DNA of 64,000 nucleotides from Oceanobacillus jordanicus. Lineage in GTDB: Bacteria; Bacillota; Bacilli; Bacillales; Amphibacillaceae. Every line of letters begins with the position of its first letter. The first letter of the stretch is position 1. The DNA lies in contig NZ_JAIFZM010000003.1 of assembly GCF_022095695.1 (NCBI RefSeq), forward strand, positions 248,001 through 312,000. Reading direction: 5' to 3'. The position numbers were made by a program, and so were the translations under genes. Below the pieces are notes generated by a model. It was not told where the DNA came from, searched no databases, and saw nothing but the letters and a program-made list of their open reading frames with translations. Below, in pieces: positions 53,484 to 62,073 of this stretch.

Positions 53484-53814
53484 TTAAACCTCCTAAAATT
53501 ATTCTCCCTATCTATTTCTAGATATCATTGGCAAATTCCTACCTCAGCGCACATTCAAACTGTTACTTCATATCATACAATGATTGCGTACCCCATTTAA
53601 AAGTAAGCCTAAATTCCTAATGAAGAGGAAAGCTGACATCTAATTACCTGTTTTTTGAATTTTTTGTTAGATATTCTTACACGTTAAATGACATTTTTAG
53701 AGATATCGCCTAATCTTGGTATATCCTACTTAATTAACTTTAATCTGAGTAGTCGCTATTATGAGTTTAACGGTCATGTAGGACGAATCATTCTAGTCAT
53801 GGAGGTGTCAAACA
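53484..53814. other. Intergenic stretch, nothing clear
   Basis: AT-rich DNA between the divergent csaA and FbpA-like genes. It must hold both promoters. I found no strong -35/-10 pair, no Fur box of the TGATAATNATTATCA type and no hairpin. Confidence 0.5.
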
Positions 53815-53973
53815 ATGCTCATGAAAAATCAGCTACGTGAGGCTGTTGAAGAAGTGAAGCAGTATTACATCCAAAAACTAGTAGAAATAGATGCATTTAA
53901 AAATAAGAAAAAAGCTCCCTCAGCACACACACTAAGCGAACTAGAAAAAATGTATAAGTATTACCAGCGATAA
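53815..53973 (+). CDS. Small FbpA-like protein
   Basis: A 52-residue protein MLMKNQLREAVEEVKQYYIQ ... LSELEKMYKYYQR. The pattern of a charged N-terminal helix, a short loop and the ending LSELEKxY agrees with the Fur-regulated basic protein FbpA family (PF13076), which help iron-sparing small RNAs. GGAGG lies nine bases before the ATG. The middle LYELT of classic members is replaced by SAHT, and no Fur box is seen, so the assignment is moderate. Confidence 0.6.
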   Translation: MLMKNQLREAVEEVKQYYIQKLVEIDAFKNKKKAPSAHTLSELEKMYKYYQR

Positions 53974-53974
53974 A

Positions 53975-54014
53975 CGTACGAGGTGCTACCTATTTAAGGT
54001 AGTTTCTCGTACAT
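53975..54014 (+). terminator. Terminator after the FbpA-like gene
   Basis: GTACGAG-GTG-CTACCT and AGGTAG-TTT-CTCGTAC form a long stem ended by ATTTT. Confidence 0.82.
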
Positions 54015-54044
54015 TTTACGCTATGGCTGTATATTATTATCTTA

Positions 54045-54061
54045 TGTAAGCTTTCCTAACA
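54045..54061. promoter_or_regulatory. TnrA/GlnR box upstream of tnrA
   Basis: TGTAAGCTTTCCTAACA fits the TnrA/GlnR consensus TGTNA-N7-TNACA at every fixed position. It is centred about 60 bases before the probable transcription start that follows a TATACT -10 at 54102-54107, for which no good -35 exists, as expected for an activated promoter. Confidence 0.72.
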
Positions 54062-54130
54062 CACTTAACTTAAAAGCAGTAGAAAAACCAATTGAATCAT
54101 GTATACTATGAAACAGGGGAGGTTGATACC

Positions 54131-54436
54131 TTGGCTTCTTATAAAGACAAAAAGGTAATCACCATCGGGATTGTAAATGAATTAACCGGATTATCTGAGC
54201 GTAAAATACGCTATTACGAGGAGCGGGGGCTGATTTTCCCTGATAGAACAAAGCGGGGAACAAGGAAATATTCCTTTGCTGATATAGAACTCCTCATGAA
54301 AATTGCCGACAAACGCGAGGAAGGCGTCCAAACAAGTGAAATTAAAAAAGACATGATGCGGGAAAAAAGAAAAAAAAACTTGCGGGAAGAAGTGCTTCGC
54401 GGTCAAATAAATGCCCATTTCAACCGGCAAAAATGA
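54131..54436 (+). CDS. tnrA: Nitrogen regulator TnrA (MerR family)
   Basis: A 101-residue MerR-type regulator. [20 protein letters not shown] and [12 protein letters not shown] match the TnrA winged helix, [18 protein letters not shown] follows, and the C-terminal GQINAHF is the short tail by which TnrA is bound by feedback-inhibited glutamine synthetase (GlnR has a longer tail). The start is TTG 54131, eight bases after GGGGAGG; the frame to 54092 passes through this site. A TnrA box lies upstream. Confidence 0.92.
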   Translation: MASYKDKKVITIGIVNELTGLSERKIRYYEERGLIFPDRTKRGTRKYSFADIELLMKIADKREEGVQTSEIKKDMMREKRKKNLREEVLRGQINAHFNRQK

Positions 54437-54567
54437 CCTCACACTCTCTCCGCAAGTAGTTTTTTTGTTACACCTTCCTTGGACACATACGTACCACGAG
54501 GCATACAGTATAAATCCTCTTCACCTACATATGCCCTTCTTACTAGCCTAGTAAAAAATGTAACACG

Positions 54568-56001
54568 TTAGCTTCCTATTTTAATTTTCTTCCCTTCTCC
54601 TTCAGGTCGAGATCCTTTAAGGAAAAAGGATAAAACGAGTCCGATAATCGCTGTTATCCCTGCCACGACAAAGGATACATTTACTCCATGAATCATGCCA
54701 TCAACACCTTGCTCAGGCATTGCTGTCGTGGTCATCACTGTAACAAGTAATGCAGTCCCAACCGCACCAGATACCTGCCTCATTGTATTGTTCATCGCAG
54801 TGCCATGCGGAATCAAGTTAGAAGGAAGCTGATTTAAACCAGCAGTTGTTACAGGCATCATTACCATGGCAACCCCAATCATCCTAAACACATTGACAAC
54901 AGACAGATACAAGAAAGTAGTCTGTGCATCCAAGTTTGTAAACATAAAGGTCGTAATAACAAGGATGGTTAGACCAATAATTGCGAGCCATCTTGCACCA
55001 AATTTATCAAAAATACGACCAGTTATGGGGTTCATGATTCCCATTAATAACGCACCTGGTAATAGCATAAGACCAGATTCAAAAGCGGTAAATCCTAGCA
55101 TTGTCTGCATTAGTAATGGTAAAATTACTGCTCCACCGATCATGGCCACGAATACAACCATGCCCAGAATTGTTGTGAGAGTGAAAATTTTATATTTGAA
55201 GATGCGGAATTCTAGAATAGGCTTCTCTAGCTTTAACTGTCTACGAATAAACCAAACTAAGGCCACTGCCCCGACAATCATCGATACTATAACCTGGACA
55301 CTTCCCCAGCCGCTATTACCGGCAGTACTAAATCCAAATAGCAATCCACCAAATCCAAGTGTTGAGAGGATGATGGACAATACATCTAATTTAGGGAAAG
55401 TCTGTTTTGTAATGTTCTTAAGAATAAAATATGCAACGATAATATCAATTATCACAATTGGTAAGATAACATAAAACAGGCTTCTCCAAGGGAAGTGTTC
55501 TACAAGCCATCCGGATAGTGTTGGGCCAATAGCAGGAGCAAATGCAATAATTAGGCCAAACATACCCATAGCAGCTCCACGTTTTTCAAGTGGGAAAATC
55601 AAAAACAATATGGTCTGCATTAATGGCATAATAATTCCTGCGCCAGCAGCTTGTGCAACTCTTCCTACCATCAAAAAACCGAAATTTGGAGCAATAGCAC
55701 AAATGACTGTGCCTAATGCAAATACTCCCATCGCTGTAAGAAATAATCCTCTTGTCGTAAAACGTTCAATTAAAAATGCTGTAATAGGGATCATAATACC
55801 GTTTACAAGCATAAAAATAGATTGCAGCCACTGTGCTGTGTTTGCATTTAGATCTAAATCTTCCATAATGTGCGGAAGCGCCGTAGCAAGTAATGTTTGA
55901 TTTAAAATAGCTACAAAAGCTCCCGATATCAGCACAATCAACAAAGGTACCTTATTAAAAGATTCCCCAGGCGGCTGATTTGTTCCTTGGTCGTTTACCA
56001 T
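54568..56001 (-). CDS. DHA2-family (14-helix) drug exporter, paralogue 2
   Basis: A 477-residue MFS exporter with 14 helices, strongly similar to the protein at 21808-23244 (shared ILNQTLLATxLPHIMEDL, LVEHFPWRSLFYVILP, NNTMRQVSGAVGTALLV). The N-terminal segment NDQGTNQPPGESFNK is polar and differs. The transported drug is unknown. A 10-bp-arm inverted repeat (56061-56087) lies in its promoter region. Confidence 0.9.
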   Translation of the reverse strand: MVNDQGTNQPPGESFNKVPLLIVLISGAFVAILNQTLLATALPHIMEDLDLNANTAQWLQSIFMLVNGIMIPITAFLIERFTTRGLFLTAMGVFALGTVICAIAPNFGFLMVGRVAQAAGAGIIMPLMQTILFLIFPLEKRGAAMGMFGLIIAFAPAIGPTLSGWLVEHFPWRSLFYVILPIVIIDIIVAYFILKNITKQTFPKLDVLSIILSTLGFGGLLFGFSTAGNSGWGSVQVIVSMIVGAVALVWFIRRQLKLEKPILEFRIFKYKIFTLTTILGMVVFVAMIGGAVILPLLMQTMLGFTAFESGLMLLPGALLMGIMNPITGRIFDKFGARWLAIIGLTILVITTFMFTNLDAQTTFLYLSVVNVFRMIGVAMVMMPVTTAGLNQLPSNLIPHGTAMNNTMRQVSGAVGTALLVTVMTTTAMPEQGVDGMIHGVNVSFVVAGITAIIGLVLSFFLKGSRPEGEGKKIKIGS

Positions 56002-56060
56002 AAAGTTATTCCTTCTTTCTATATTATATCTCCTAAAAGGCTTCTATCCTCTTTTATACT

Positions 56061-56087
56061 GCTGTAAACGCGCAAATCGTTTACAGC
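56061..56087. promoter_or_regulatory. Operator candidate for DHA2 exporter 2
   Basis: GCTGTAAACG and CGTTTACAGC, perfect ten-base arms around CGCAAAT, about 60 bases before the exporter start and next to a minus-strand TATAAA -10. Typical of a repressor site for a drug pump; no regulator gene adjoins. Confidence 0.5.
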
Positions 56088-56259
56088 AAACGAGAATTGC
56101 AACGTGACACATGTTAACACAGCCTAGGGAGAAGAAAAAAACATTATGTTTACGAATGTGAAATTTTGGTTATATACATTTTATACTAGCATAAAATGTG
56201 AAGTCGGCTATGAATAGTGCGATTTATCCTATAAAACAACAAAGATTGGAGCAATAAAA

Positions 56260-56334
56260 ATGAAGAAACGTTTAGCATTTGTAAGAATTGGGGCCTTTTT
56301 TGTATTAGTCTCCATCATCGTAACCAACATCTAA
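56260..56334 (+). CDS. 24-residue hydrophobic peptide
   Basis: MKKRLAFVRIGAFFVLVSII then VTNI: a basic start and one membrane helix. GGAG lies eight to nine bases before the ATG, and a TATACT lies about 75 bases upstream. Followed by a terminator at 56399-56438. Too short to assign; might be a small membrane regulator or toxin. Confidence 0.4.
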   Translation: MKKRLAFVRIGAFFVLVSIIVTNI

Positions 56335-56398
56335 GAACTCTTTAGGTGCTTGCTTTGTATTCCCTGCACCTTCTGGGTACGTATAATAACAAATAACT

Positions 56399-56438
56399 TG
56401 CAAAGCACCTTGTTCTAAACAAGGTGCTTTGCAGTTTT
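56399..56438. terminator. Bidirectional terminator
   Basis: GCAAAGCACCTTG and CAAGGTGCTTTGC form a perfect 13-base stem with T/A tracts. It serves the minus-strand repeat-protein gene and possibly the small peptide gene. Confidence 0.9.
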
Positions 56439-57168
56439 AATGGTGGTACATGTCTGGCTTATCTCCAAATGGAAAAAGCTTGCGTTCCTTAGCCTCTGCA
56501 GCACGATCGGAAATAATCTCCTGAAGCAGCTGCTCTGCGCTTTTATCTTTGACATCTAAATTAAGTTCTGTTGCTGTATCATAAATTTTTTGTTCTCTTA
56601 TTTCGTTCTTGAGTTCATGCGTGTCCTTATTCTCCGTTTGAATTCCTAATGCTGTTGCTTCATTTTTGACCGATTGAGAAAAAACGGCTTTTTTCAGCTC
56701 TTTTATTTCTTTCCCTTCTGTCTCAATCCCTAGTTTTTCTGCTTTTTTCAGCAGCATTTCTTTATATACTTCTTTTGCAAGTTCCTTTGCTTCTTTTCCG
56801 TCCGTCTCAATATTTAATTCTTTAGCTTTATCCATAACCTTTTGGTGGTGTATTTCATTTTTAAGCTCTTTTATTCCTTTTCCTTCTATACTTATATCCA
56901 TCTCTTCAGCCATGGTTGAGATTCTCTTCTCAAAGACCTCTTTTGCAAGCTCCTTAAGCTCTTTCCCCTCTGTTTCTATACCAAGCTCTTTCGCTTCAAT
57001 TAATATTAGCGGCTTGTATTTTTCTAGGCTTTCCTTATCGTGATGATCCTTCTTTACCTCCATATTCCACGCTTCACTGTCGTGATACGAAGCAGAAGCT
57101 GGAGCAGCTAACCAAGTTAGCGTTACCATAACAGCAACTGTGATTAGAGCAAATAATATTTTTCTCAT
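56437..57168 (-). CDS. Secreted protein with six 28-residue repeats
   Basis: A 243-residue protein with a Sec signal peptide (cleavage likely after APASA, residue 26). Residues 59-226 are six uninterrupted 28-residue repeats: A(K/E)ELGIETEGKE.KEL..EV......... The register is set by GIETEGKE at 64, and so on each 28 residues (59-86, 87-114, 115-142, 143-170, 171-198, 199-226). Each is predicted helix-turn-helix with high Lys/Glu. No cell-wall anchor is visible; a short end FPFGDKPDMYHH follows. Domain family not recognised. Confidence 0.82.
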   Translation of the reverse strand: MRKILFALITVAVMVTLTWLAAPASASYHDSEAWNMEVKKDHHDKESLEKYKPLILIEAKELGIETEGKELKELAKEVFEKRISTMAEEMDISIEGKGIKELKNEIHHQKVMDKAKELNIETDGKEAKELAKEVYKEMLLKKAEKLGIETEGKEIKELKKAVFSQSVKNEATALGIQTENKDTHELKNEIREQKIYDTATELNLDVKDKSAEQLLQEIISDRAAEAKERKLFPFGDKPDMYHH

Positions 57169-57449
57169 CTGTATCCATCCTCATCATATGTTGGAGTTAA
57201 AACCTTAAAAATAGTGTTCCCACTCTAAGTAAAATAATGAATGAAAGACATAATTTCCGATTATAGTTTAACGCTTTTACCTTAGTTTATAAATGCCTGG
57301 ATACAAACTCGATTAGATTGTTCATTTTAATCGGCTTAAGGTTATTTTAACTGAAACATTTCTTATACAATCAACGTATTAAGGTTAGCTAGTATGAAGT
57401 AATGGAGCGTACTACAGTTCTTGCCTCTACAGGCGAAAGGAGAAAAAAC

Positions 57450-57863
57450 ATGAAAAGACTTGTGGTTATACCCATATTGGCAGTATGTATCATCCTACTT
57501 TCTGGTTGTTCTTTTCTAGAAGAGACCAATGATTCAATTAATTACGTGTCAGAAGCGACGGATTATATAAACAATTTAAGTAGCTTTGTAGAAGAATCTA
57601 CTTCACTTGAAGGAGAAGAACTCGCTAACCGAGTGCAAACACTCCAAACAACCATTGAAGATTTTATACGTTTAGAAGCCCCCGGGCTTGCCGAAGACAT
57701 TCATCAAGAACTGAAAAATAAAAGTGAAACGTTGCTAACTGCTACAAACGAGCTCTTGAAAAATGGCGAGGTTGCAATTGAACAACTTCAAGATTCCCAC
57801 GTTTATCAAACAATCGAGAATATTACCGGACTGATGAATCAAATAGAAAACCTGGGCCTATAA
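57450..57863 (+). CDS. Lipoprotein, DUF6376-like
   Basis: A 137-residue lipoprotein: signal MKRLVVIPILAVCIILLSGC with lipobox LSGC, then FLEETNDSINYVSEATDYIN and a helical domain with TNELLKNGEVAIEQLQDS near the end, resembling DUF6376 proteins of Bacillus. AAAGGAG lies before ATG 57450; the longer frame from 57402 is rejected. Ends at a clear terminator. Confidence 0.75.
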   Translation: MKRLVVIPILAVCIILLSGCSFLEETNDSINYVSEATDYINNLSSFVEESTSLEGEELANRVQTLQTTIEDFIRLEAPGLAEDIHQELKNKSETLLTATNELLKNGEVAIEQLQDSHVYQTIENITGLMNQIENLGL

Positions 57864-57868
57864 TTATT

Positions 57869-57902
57869 TACCACTTCTTATAAAAAGAAGTGGTTTTTAT
57901 TT
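57869..57902 (+). terminator. Terminator of the DUF6376-like gene
   Basis: ACCACTTCTT and AAGAAGTGGT around ATAAA, then TTTTTA. Confidence 0.92.
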
Positions 57903-58016
57903 TATACTACTTTATGCTTATTTTCCCCCTAGAACACTATGAATCTGGATTTTCATCATTGTATTTCATAAAACATGGGAGTATAATGATTTCACAATAG
58001 AAGGGAGCAAAGAATA

Positions 58017-58166
58017 ATGAGAAAGATTGTAAGAGGAATTACTAAATTCTTCGTAGCTAACCTGACTGTTGCTTTCGTTATGATGCTTTTACCTGTGTTT
58101 TTAATTACAGATAATGTGCAAGCATTTGAAGCGATCATGGATTACTTATTCAACAACAAAAGTTAA
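58017..58166 (+). CDS. 49-residue membrane peptide
   Basis: MRKIVRGITKFFVANLTVAF then MMLLPVFLITDNVQAFEAIM: a basic amphipathic start, one membrane helix and a short acidic end. AAGGGAG lies eight bases before the ATG and a TATAAT at 57981-57986. The 55-bp hairpin repeat copy C directly follows and could terminate it. Not recognised. Confidence 0.55.
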   Translation: MRKIVRGITKFFVANLTVAFVMMLLPVFLITDNVQAFEAIMDYLFNNKS

Positions 58167-58168
58167 AA

Positions 58169-58222
58169 TTAGAAAACTCGCATTCGCTTGTTAGCGAATG
58201 TGCAAGCTTTTCTTATTCCTGG
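58169..58222 (+). repeat. 55-bp hairpin repeat, copy C
   Basis: TTAGAAAACTCGCATTCGCT ... GCGAATGTGCAAGCTTTTCTT: GCATTCGC pairs with GCGAATGT and T4 follows. Related to copies at 29965, 34271 and 59639. Here it doubles as a terminator. Confidence 0.75.
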
Positions 58223-58291
58223 GAACTCATCATAAACTTCGCTGAATCTTAACCATAACTAAGATTAACCACACCTTCCTTACGTGGGATA

Positions 58292-58340
58292 AAAGCGCAG
58301 GACTTCAATGGATTATTTTGAAAGAAGTCCCGCACTTCAT
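58292..58340 (-). terminator. Terminator of fosB
   Basis: Minus strand GTGCGGGACTTC and GAAGTCCTGCGC arms followed by TTTT, shortly after the stop at 58344. Confidence 0.8.
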
Positions 58341-58343
58341 TTT

Positions 58344-58763
58344 TTAAAAGAACTCCATATGCGATTTCTCCTCTCTGTAATAATCCATGCGATCTTCCAA
58401 ATTCCCTGTATGAAACTCAAATTTATGTCCATCAGGATCTGCAAAATAAATGGATTTTTTATCACGTTCGTCTCTTTCCCTACCTGATAGAATATTCACC
58501 TTTAACTCCCTCAGACGATTATAAAGAACTTCGTATTCCTCATCCTCTATTGTAAAAGCTATATGTGTGTATGATTGCTGAATTTCATTACGAGGTATAT
58601 CCTCTTCTACATTTAATGCCAACCATAATCCATCTAAATCAAAATACGCTGTGCTTCTTCCCTTCACAAGTAATGTAGCATCAAAAACTTTTTCGTAAAA
58701 TGAGATCGATCTTTCTAGGTTTGATACAGAAAAAAGCAAATGATTTATTTTTCCTAACTTCAT
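58344..58763 (-). CDS. fosB: Fosfomycin resistance thiol transferase FosB
   Basis: A metal-dependent bacillithiol/cysteine transferase that opens the epoxide of fosfomycin, in the cytoplasm; 139 residues, the FosB length. [49 protein letters not shown] and [18 protein letters not shown] follow FosB almost exactly. Metal ligands His8, His67 and Glu116 are present. The cysteine found after His in S. aureus FosB (HICF) is leucine here. Confidence 0.93.
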   Translation of the reverse strand: MKLGKINHLLFSVSNLERSISFYEKVFDATLLVKGRSTAYFDLDGLWLALNVEEDIPRNEIQQSYTHIAFTIEDEEYEVLYNRLRELKVNILSGRERDERDKKSIYFADPDGHKFEFHTGNLEDRMDYYREEKSHMEFF

Positions 58764-58811
58764 CCAAAATTCCTCCTCTACTGTATAACTTTAAACTCAC
58801 CGCTCATATAG

Positions 58812-59591
58812 TTAATCACCCGTCATTTCCCTGACTAGTCTATCGTTTGCCCAATGTATGTACAAGTCTAACTCTTCCCTTCCTTTACTATTACTGTAAT
58901 ATCCATCTAACCAAGCTTCTCTAAATCTTTTTACTAAAACATGATCTATACCGAGATATTGTCTCGCTTCCTCTACACTTAAAATAGAATACGTTCGAGC
59001 AAGATCATATCTATAATCGCCAGATGAGGCATTCATCCAATCAAGCACCCCTGTTATTTTACTATTTTCCGCAAGTACATTTAATGGATGGTAGTCCATG
59101 TGTAAAAAACAGATCTTTGTCTCGTTGGCAGAACGTGCATTTTCGTAGAGTTTCTTTTCTCTTTCGGATTTTGGCGCAAGCCACTCTGATTTCCCCATTT
59201 CAGATGGCATAACATCGTGCAATTGACGCTGCATTCTTCCAAAATCCATTCCAAGTTCTGTAGCATTTTTCGGGTTGTCCAATAGTTCTTGTAATACTGT
59301 CCTCCCTCTCCCCCATCCCATTACCATGACAGCATATTTCTCCACTTCCATTACCTGATGTACGAATGGTACAGGGATACCGTTCTTGTGCGCAATATTA
59401 ATTAAGTGCTCTTCCTGTTTGAACTGATCTACTCTTTCATGTGGAAGTATACGAACAGCATAACGCTTTTCACTCATGTTTCTAACTTTATAGACAACAC
59501 TGTCTCTTCCACCTGTTATTCTTTGGAAATCTAAAATTACGCCGATGTTTAATTGCTCCAAAATTTTTTCCAAGATTTTGTCACCTTCCAT
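58812..59591 (-). CDS. Aminoglycoside-phosphotransferase-fold kinase
   Basis: A 259-residue APH-like kinase. N-lobe RITGGRDSVVYKVRNMSEKRYAVRI, catalytic loop LHMDYHPLNVLAE (His-x-Asp...Asn), DFG-equivalent GVLDWMNASSGDYRYDLAR. The order resembles kinases of small alcohols and antibiotics; no substrate can be named. The ATG at 59591 has its ribosome site too close; a TTG at 59573 with GGAAGG eight bases upstream is an alternative start. It neighbours fosB. Confidence 0.8.
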   Translation of the reverse strand: MEGDKILEKILEQLNIGVILDFQRITGGRDSVVYKVRNMSEKRYAVRILPHERVDQFKQEEHLINIAHKNGIPVPFVHQVMEVEKYAVMVMGWGRGRTVLQELLDNPKNATELGMDFGRMQRQLHDVMPSEMGKSEWLAPKSEREKKLYENARSANETKICFLHMDYHPLNVLAENSKITGVLDWMNASSGDYRYDLARTYSILSVEEARQYLGIDHVLVKRFREAWLDGYYSNSKGREELDLYIHWANDRLVREMTGD

Positions 59592-59638
59592 CCTCTATTT
59601 ATACTCCATTCAATAAGCCCCCCACAATTTCCTTCCTG

Positions 59639-59696
59639 TTAGAAAAACTCGCATTTGCTCGTCCTTTAGCCAAAGTGAAAGTGTTCTTATACTTGG
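59639..59696 (+). repeat. 55-bp hairpin repeat, copy D
   Basis: TTAGAAAAACTCGCATTTGC at the start and GTTCTTATACTTGG at the end; the most degraded of the four copies, with a weaker stem. Confidence 0.65.
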
Positions 59697-59763
59697 ACCT
59701 TCAAAATTTTCACTGCGTCGGCTTTACTTCCTTGCTGAAATTTTATACTCTCCTAACGTGCAA

Positions 59764-59792
59764 AAAAAGAAGCTGGCTTTTCGCCAGCTATC
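59764..59792 (-). terminator. Terminator of the 33-residue peptide gene
   Basis: AGCTGGC-GAAAA-GCCAGCT then TCTTTTTTT on the minus strand. Confidence 0.9.
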
Positions 59793-59804
59793 CCACTTCA
59801 TCTA

Positions 59805-59906
59805 TTATCTTTTGTATGACTTGCCTTTTCGTTTATTCATATATTTTCTTACCATCGGATAAATAATTGGTCCGTACTTAACAAGCTTGCGAATTAAACC
59901 TTTCAT
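59805..59906 (-). CDS. 33-residue basic peptide
   Basis: MKGLIRKLVKYGPIIYPMVR then KYMNKRKGKSYKR: an amphipathic basic peptide of a kind seen as small conserved hypothetical proteins in Bacillaceae. GGAGG lies seven bases before the ATG, and a strong terminator follows the stop by 12 bases, which supports a real small gene. Confidence 0.6.
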   Translation of the reverse strand: MKGLIRKLVKYGPIIYPMVRKYMNKRKGKSYKR

Positions 59907-60171
59907 ATACATCCTCCATTATTAAGTATTCTATCCTTTATAATTCCTTCTTTCGAAAAAACCTAAACTAAATAAAAAGCTCCAAGCAAAAAAATAATGT
60001 CGAACCAAGCAGGACAACCACACCTTTTTATAATCAGAGTACAACTTATAACGTCCACTTTAATCACTTACATTGTAGTGTTTTTGTGAAAAATGTTTTT
60101 TCTTATTGATTTATTTGTACTACCGGTATAAAATATATAAATATTATCTAAGAGGAAAGAAGGAATCATGA

Positions 60172-61710
60172 TTGGAAATAAACAAACTACATGAAAAACC
60201 ACCTTATGGAATGATTGCTATATTGTTCATTGGTGCTTTTGTGTCTATATTAAATGAGACATTGCTGAATGTTGCACTACCTTCTATTATGGAAGAATTC
60301 GAAGTGAAAGCGACTGCCGTTCAATGGTTGTCTACTGGTTACATGCTGATTAACGGAATACTAATTCCAGCAAGTGCCTTTTTTATTCAGCGATTTACTA
60401 ATAAAAGTTTATTTATCACAGCTATGACGCTTTTTACAATTGGAACATTGACTGCAAGTCTCGCACCATCTTTCGGTGTATTACTTGCTGCCCGAATGAT
60501 CCAGGCTTCTGGCTCTGCTGTAATGATGCCATTATTAATGAATGTGATGCTTACAGCGTTTCCCGTGGAAAAACGAGGAGCTGCAATGGGAACGTTTGGC
60601 CTAGTTATGATCGTAGCGCCTGCTATTGGTCCAACTTTGTCCGGATGGGTCATCGAGCATTATAGCTGGAGAACTTTATTTGATATCGTTCTACCTTTTG
60701 CTATCTTTACGCTTTTATACAGTATTTTCAAACTAAAAAACATTACACCACAGCGGAATATCAAACTTGATATCCTGTCTATTATTCTATCAAGTCTAGG
60801 TTTTGGTGGATTACTTTACGGTTTCAGTACAGCGGGAGAAAATGGCTGGAATGATCCTTTGGTTTATGGCACCATAGCTATCGGCGCTATTTCCGTAATC
60901 GGTCTAATTATCCGCCAATTAAACATGGATGATCCTATGCTCGAATTTCGGATTTTCAAATACCCTATGTTTGCCTTATCTTCTACTATTTCTATTGTAT
61001 TGGCGATCGCAATGTTTTCCGGCATGATTCTAATGCCAATATACATTCAAACCATCCGAGGCATCTCTCCGATGGATTCAGGTTTACTCATGCTTCCCGG
61101 TGCTATTTTAATGGGAATTATGTCGCCGATCACAGGTAGATTATTTGATAAATATGGCGCACGCTTATTAGCACTGATAGGATTAACCATTACCATTGCA
61201 ACAACCTATTCTTTCAGCAGACTTAGTTTGGATACCAGTTACGGAACCATCATGTTAATCTATACTATTCGCATGTTCGGTATGTCCATGGTTATGATGC
61301 CGATTATGACAAATGGATTAAACCAGTTGCCGATGAAGGATAACCCGCATGGAACTGCGATGAATAATACCTTGCAACAGGTTTCTGGTGCGATTGGCTC
61401 AGCCTTATTAATTACAGTGATGAATAATCGCACGGAGACAAAAGCAACAGAGTTAAGTGCAGCGGTCGATCCAAGTACTTTAGCCTCTCAACAAGCTGCT
61501 GCAGAAGTACAAGCTGATATATTAAATCAGTCTATGCTAAGTGGAATTAATTTCAGCTTCCTGGTATCAACTTTTATTGCAATTTTGGCGTTTGTATTGG
61601 CATTCTTCATTAAACGGGTGCAAACTTCGACTAACAATCCAGAACCAAAAGGTCCAGAAAAGGAAACAGAAGGGATATTAAATAAACCTACTGTCGCTAC
61701 AGAATCTTAA
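60172..61710 (+). CDS. DHA2-family (14-helix) drug exporter, paralogue 3
   Basis: A 512-residue MFS exporter with 14 helices and a hydrophilic tail (NPEPKGPEKETEGILNK). Motifs VSILNETLLNVALPSIMEEF, GPTLSGWVIEHYSWR and MNNTLQQVSGAIGSALLI parallel the two other DHA2 proteins in the window. TTG start at 60172 with AAGGA seven bases upstream; the nearby ATG at 60168 is out of frame and soon stops. Confidence 0.9.
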   Translation: MEINKLHEKPPYGMIAILFIGAFVSILNETLLNVALPSIMEEFEVKATAVQWLSTGYMLINGILIPASAFFIQRFTNKSLFITAMTLFTIGTLTASLAPSFGVLLAARMIQASGSAVMMPLLMNVMLTAFPVEKRGAAMGTFGLVMIVAPAIGPTLSGWVIEHYSWRTLFDIVLPFAIFTLLYSIFKLKNITPQRNIKLDILSIILSSLGFGGLLYGFSTAGENGWNDPLVYGTIAIGAISVIGLIIRQLNMDDPMLEFRIFKYPMFALSSTISIVLAIAMFSGMILMPIYIQTIRGISPMDSGLLMLPGAILMGIMSPITGRLFDKYGARLLALIGLTITIATTYSFSRLSLDTSYGTIMLIYTIRMFGMSMVMMPIMTNGLNQLPMKDNPHGTAMNNTLQQVSGAIGSALLITVMNNRTETKATELSAAVDPSTLASQQAAAEVQADILNQSMLSGINFSFLVSTFIAILAFVLAFFIKRVQTSTNNPEPKGPEKETEGILNKPTVATES

Positions 61711-61720
61711 GACAGAACAA

Positions 61721-61762
61721 AACTCCCCTGAGCTAGCCATATGGCCAACAGGGGAGTTTTTT
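61721..61762 (+). terminator. Bidirectional terminator between exporter 3 and the small membrane-protein gene
   Basis: AAACTCCCCTG and CAGGGGAGTTT arms enclose a loop of about 20 bases that itself contains GGCC; T6 follows on the plus strand. Confidence 0.88.
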
Positions 61763-62060
61763 AACCACCTAACCACTCCATTGGGAATGGTAATAGTATA
61801 CATAGTATTGACGCACATAATATAACAAACGTCATATTAAGTGGGAGCTTTTTCCGCCCCTTCCCTTGGTACCAACCCGAAAATTGAAATATGTTACGAT
61901 ACAATACAAAAAGCGTTAAATAGATACCTATTGCACCTATCCACTTATAGGTCACAATTCCCTCATAAGCACTGTAAATAGAATTTAATACTTCCCATGT
62001 AAATCCTCCAAGCAGTATAAAAATAAAGATAATCCTTAACAACTCCAGTATTACTCGCAT
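61761..62060 (-). CDS. Small membrane protein
   Basis: A 99-residue protein with three membrane helices (about 6-24, 40-58, 75-95) and a basic loop QGKGRKKL. GGAG precedes the ATG. Third gene of a likely operon with the lipoprotein and nucleoside-phosphorylase-like genes (gaps of 13 and 7 bases). No family recognised. Confidence 0.65.
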   Translation of the reverse strand: MRVILELLRIIFIFILLGGFTWEVLNSIYSAYEGIVTYKWIGAIGIYLTLFVLYRNIFQFSGWYQGKGRKKLPLNMTFVILCASILCILLPFPMEWLGG

Positions 62061-62073
62061 TAGTGCTCACTCC

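Noticed and set aside
53484-53814. Fur box for the FbpA-like gene
   Set aside because: No sequence close to TGATAATNATTATCA was found.
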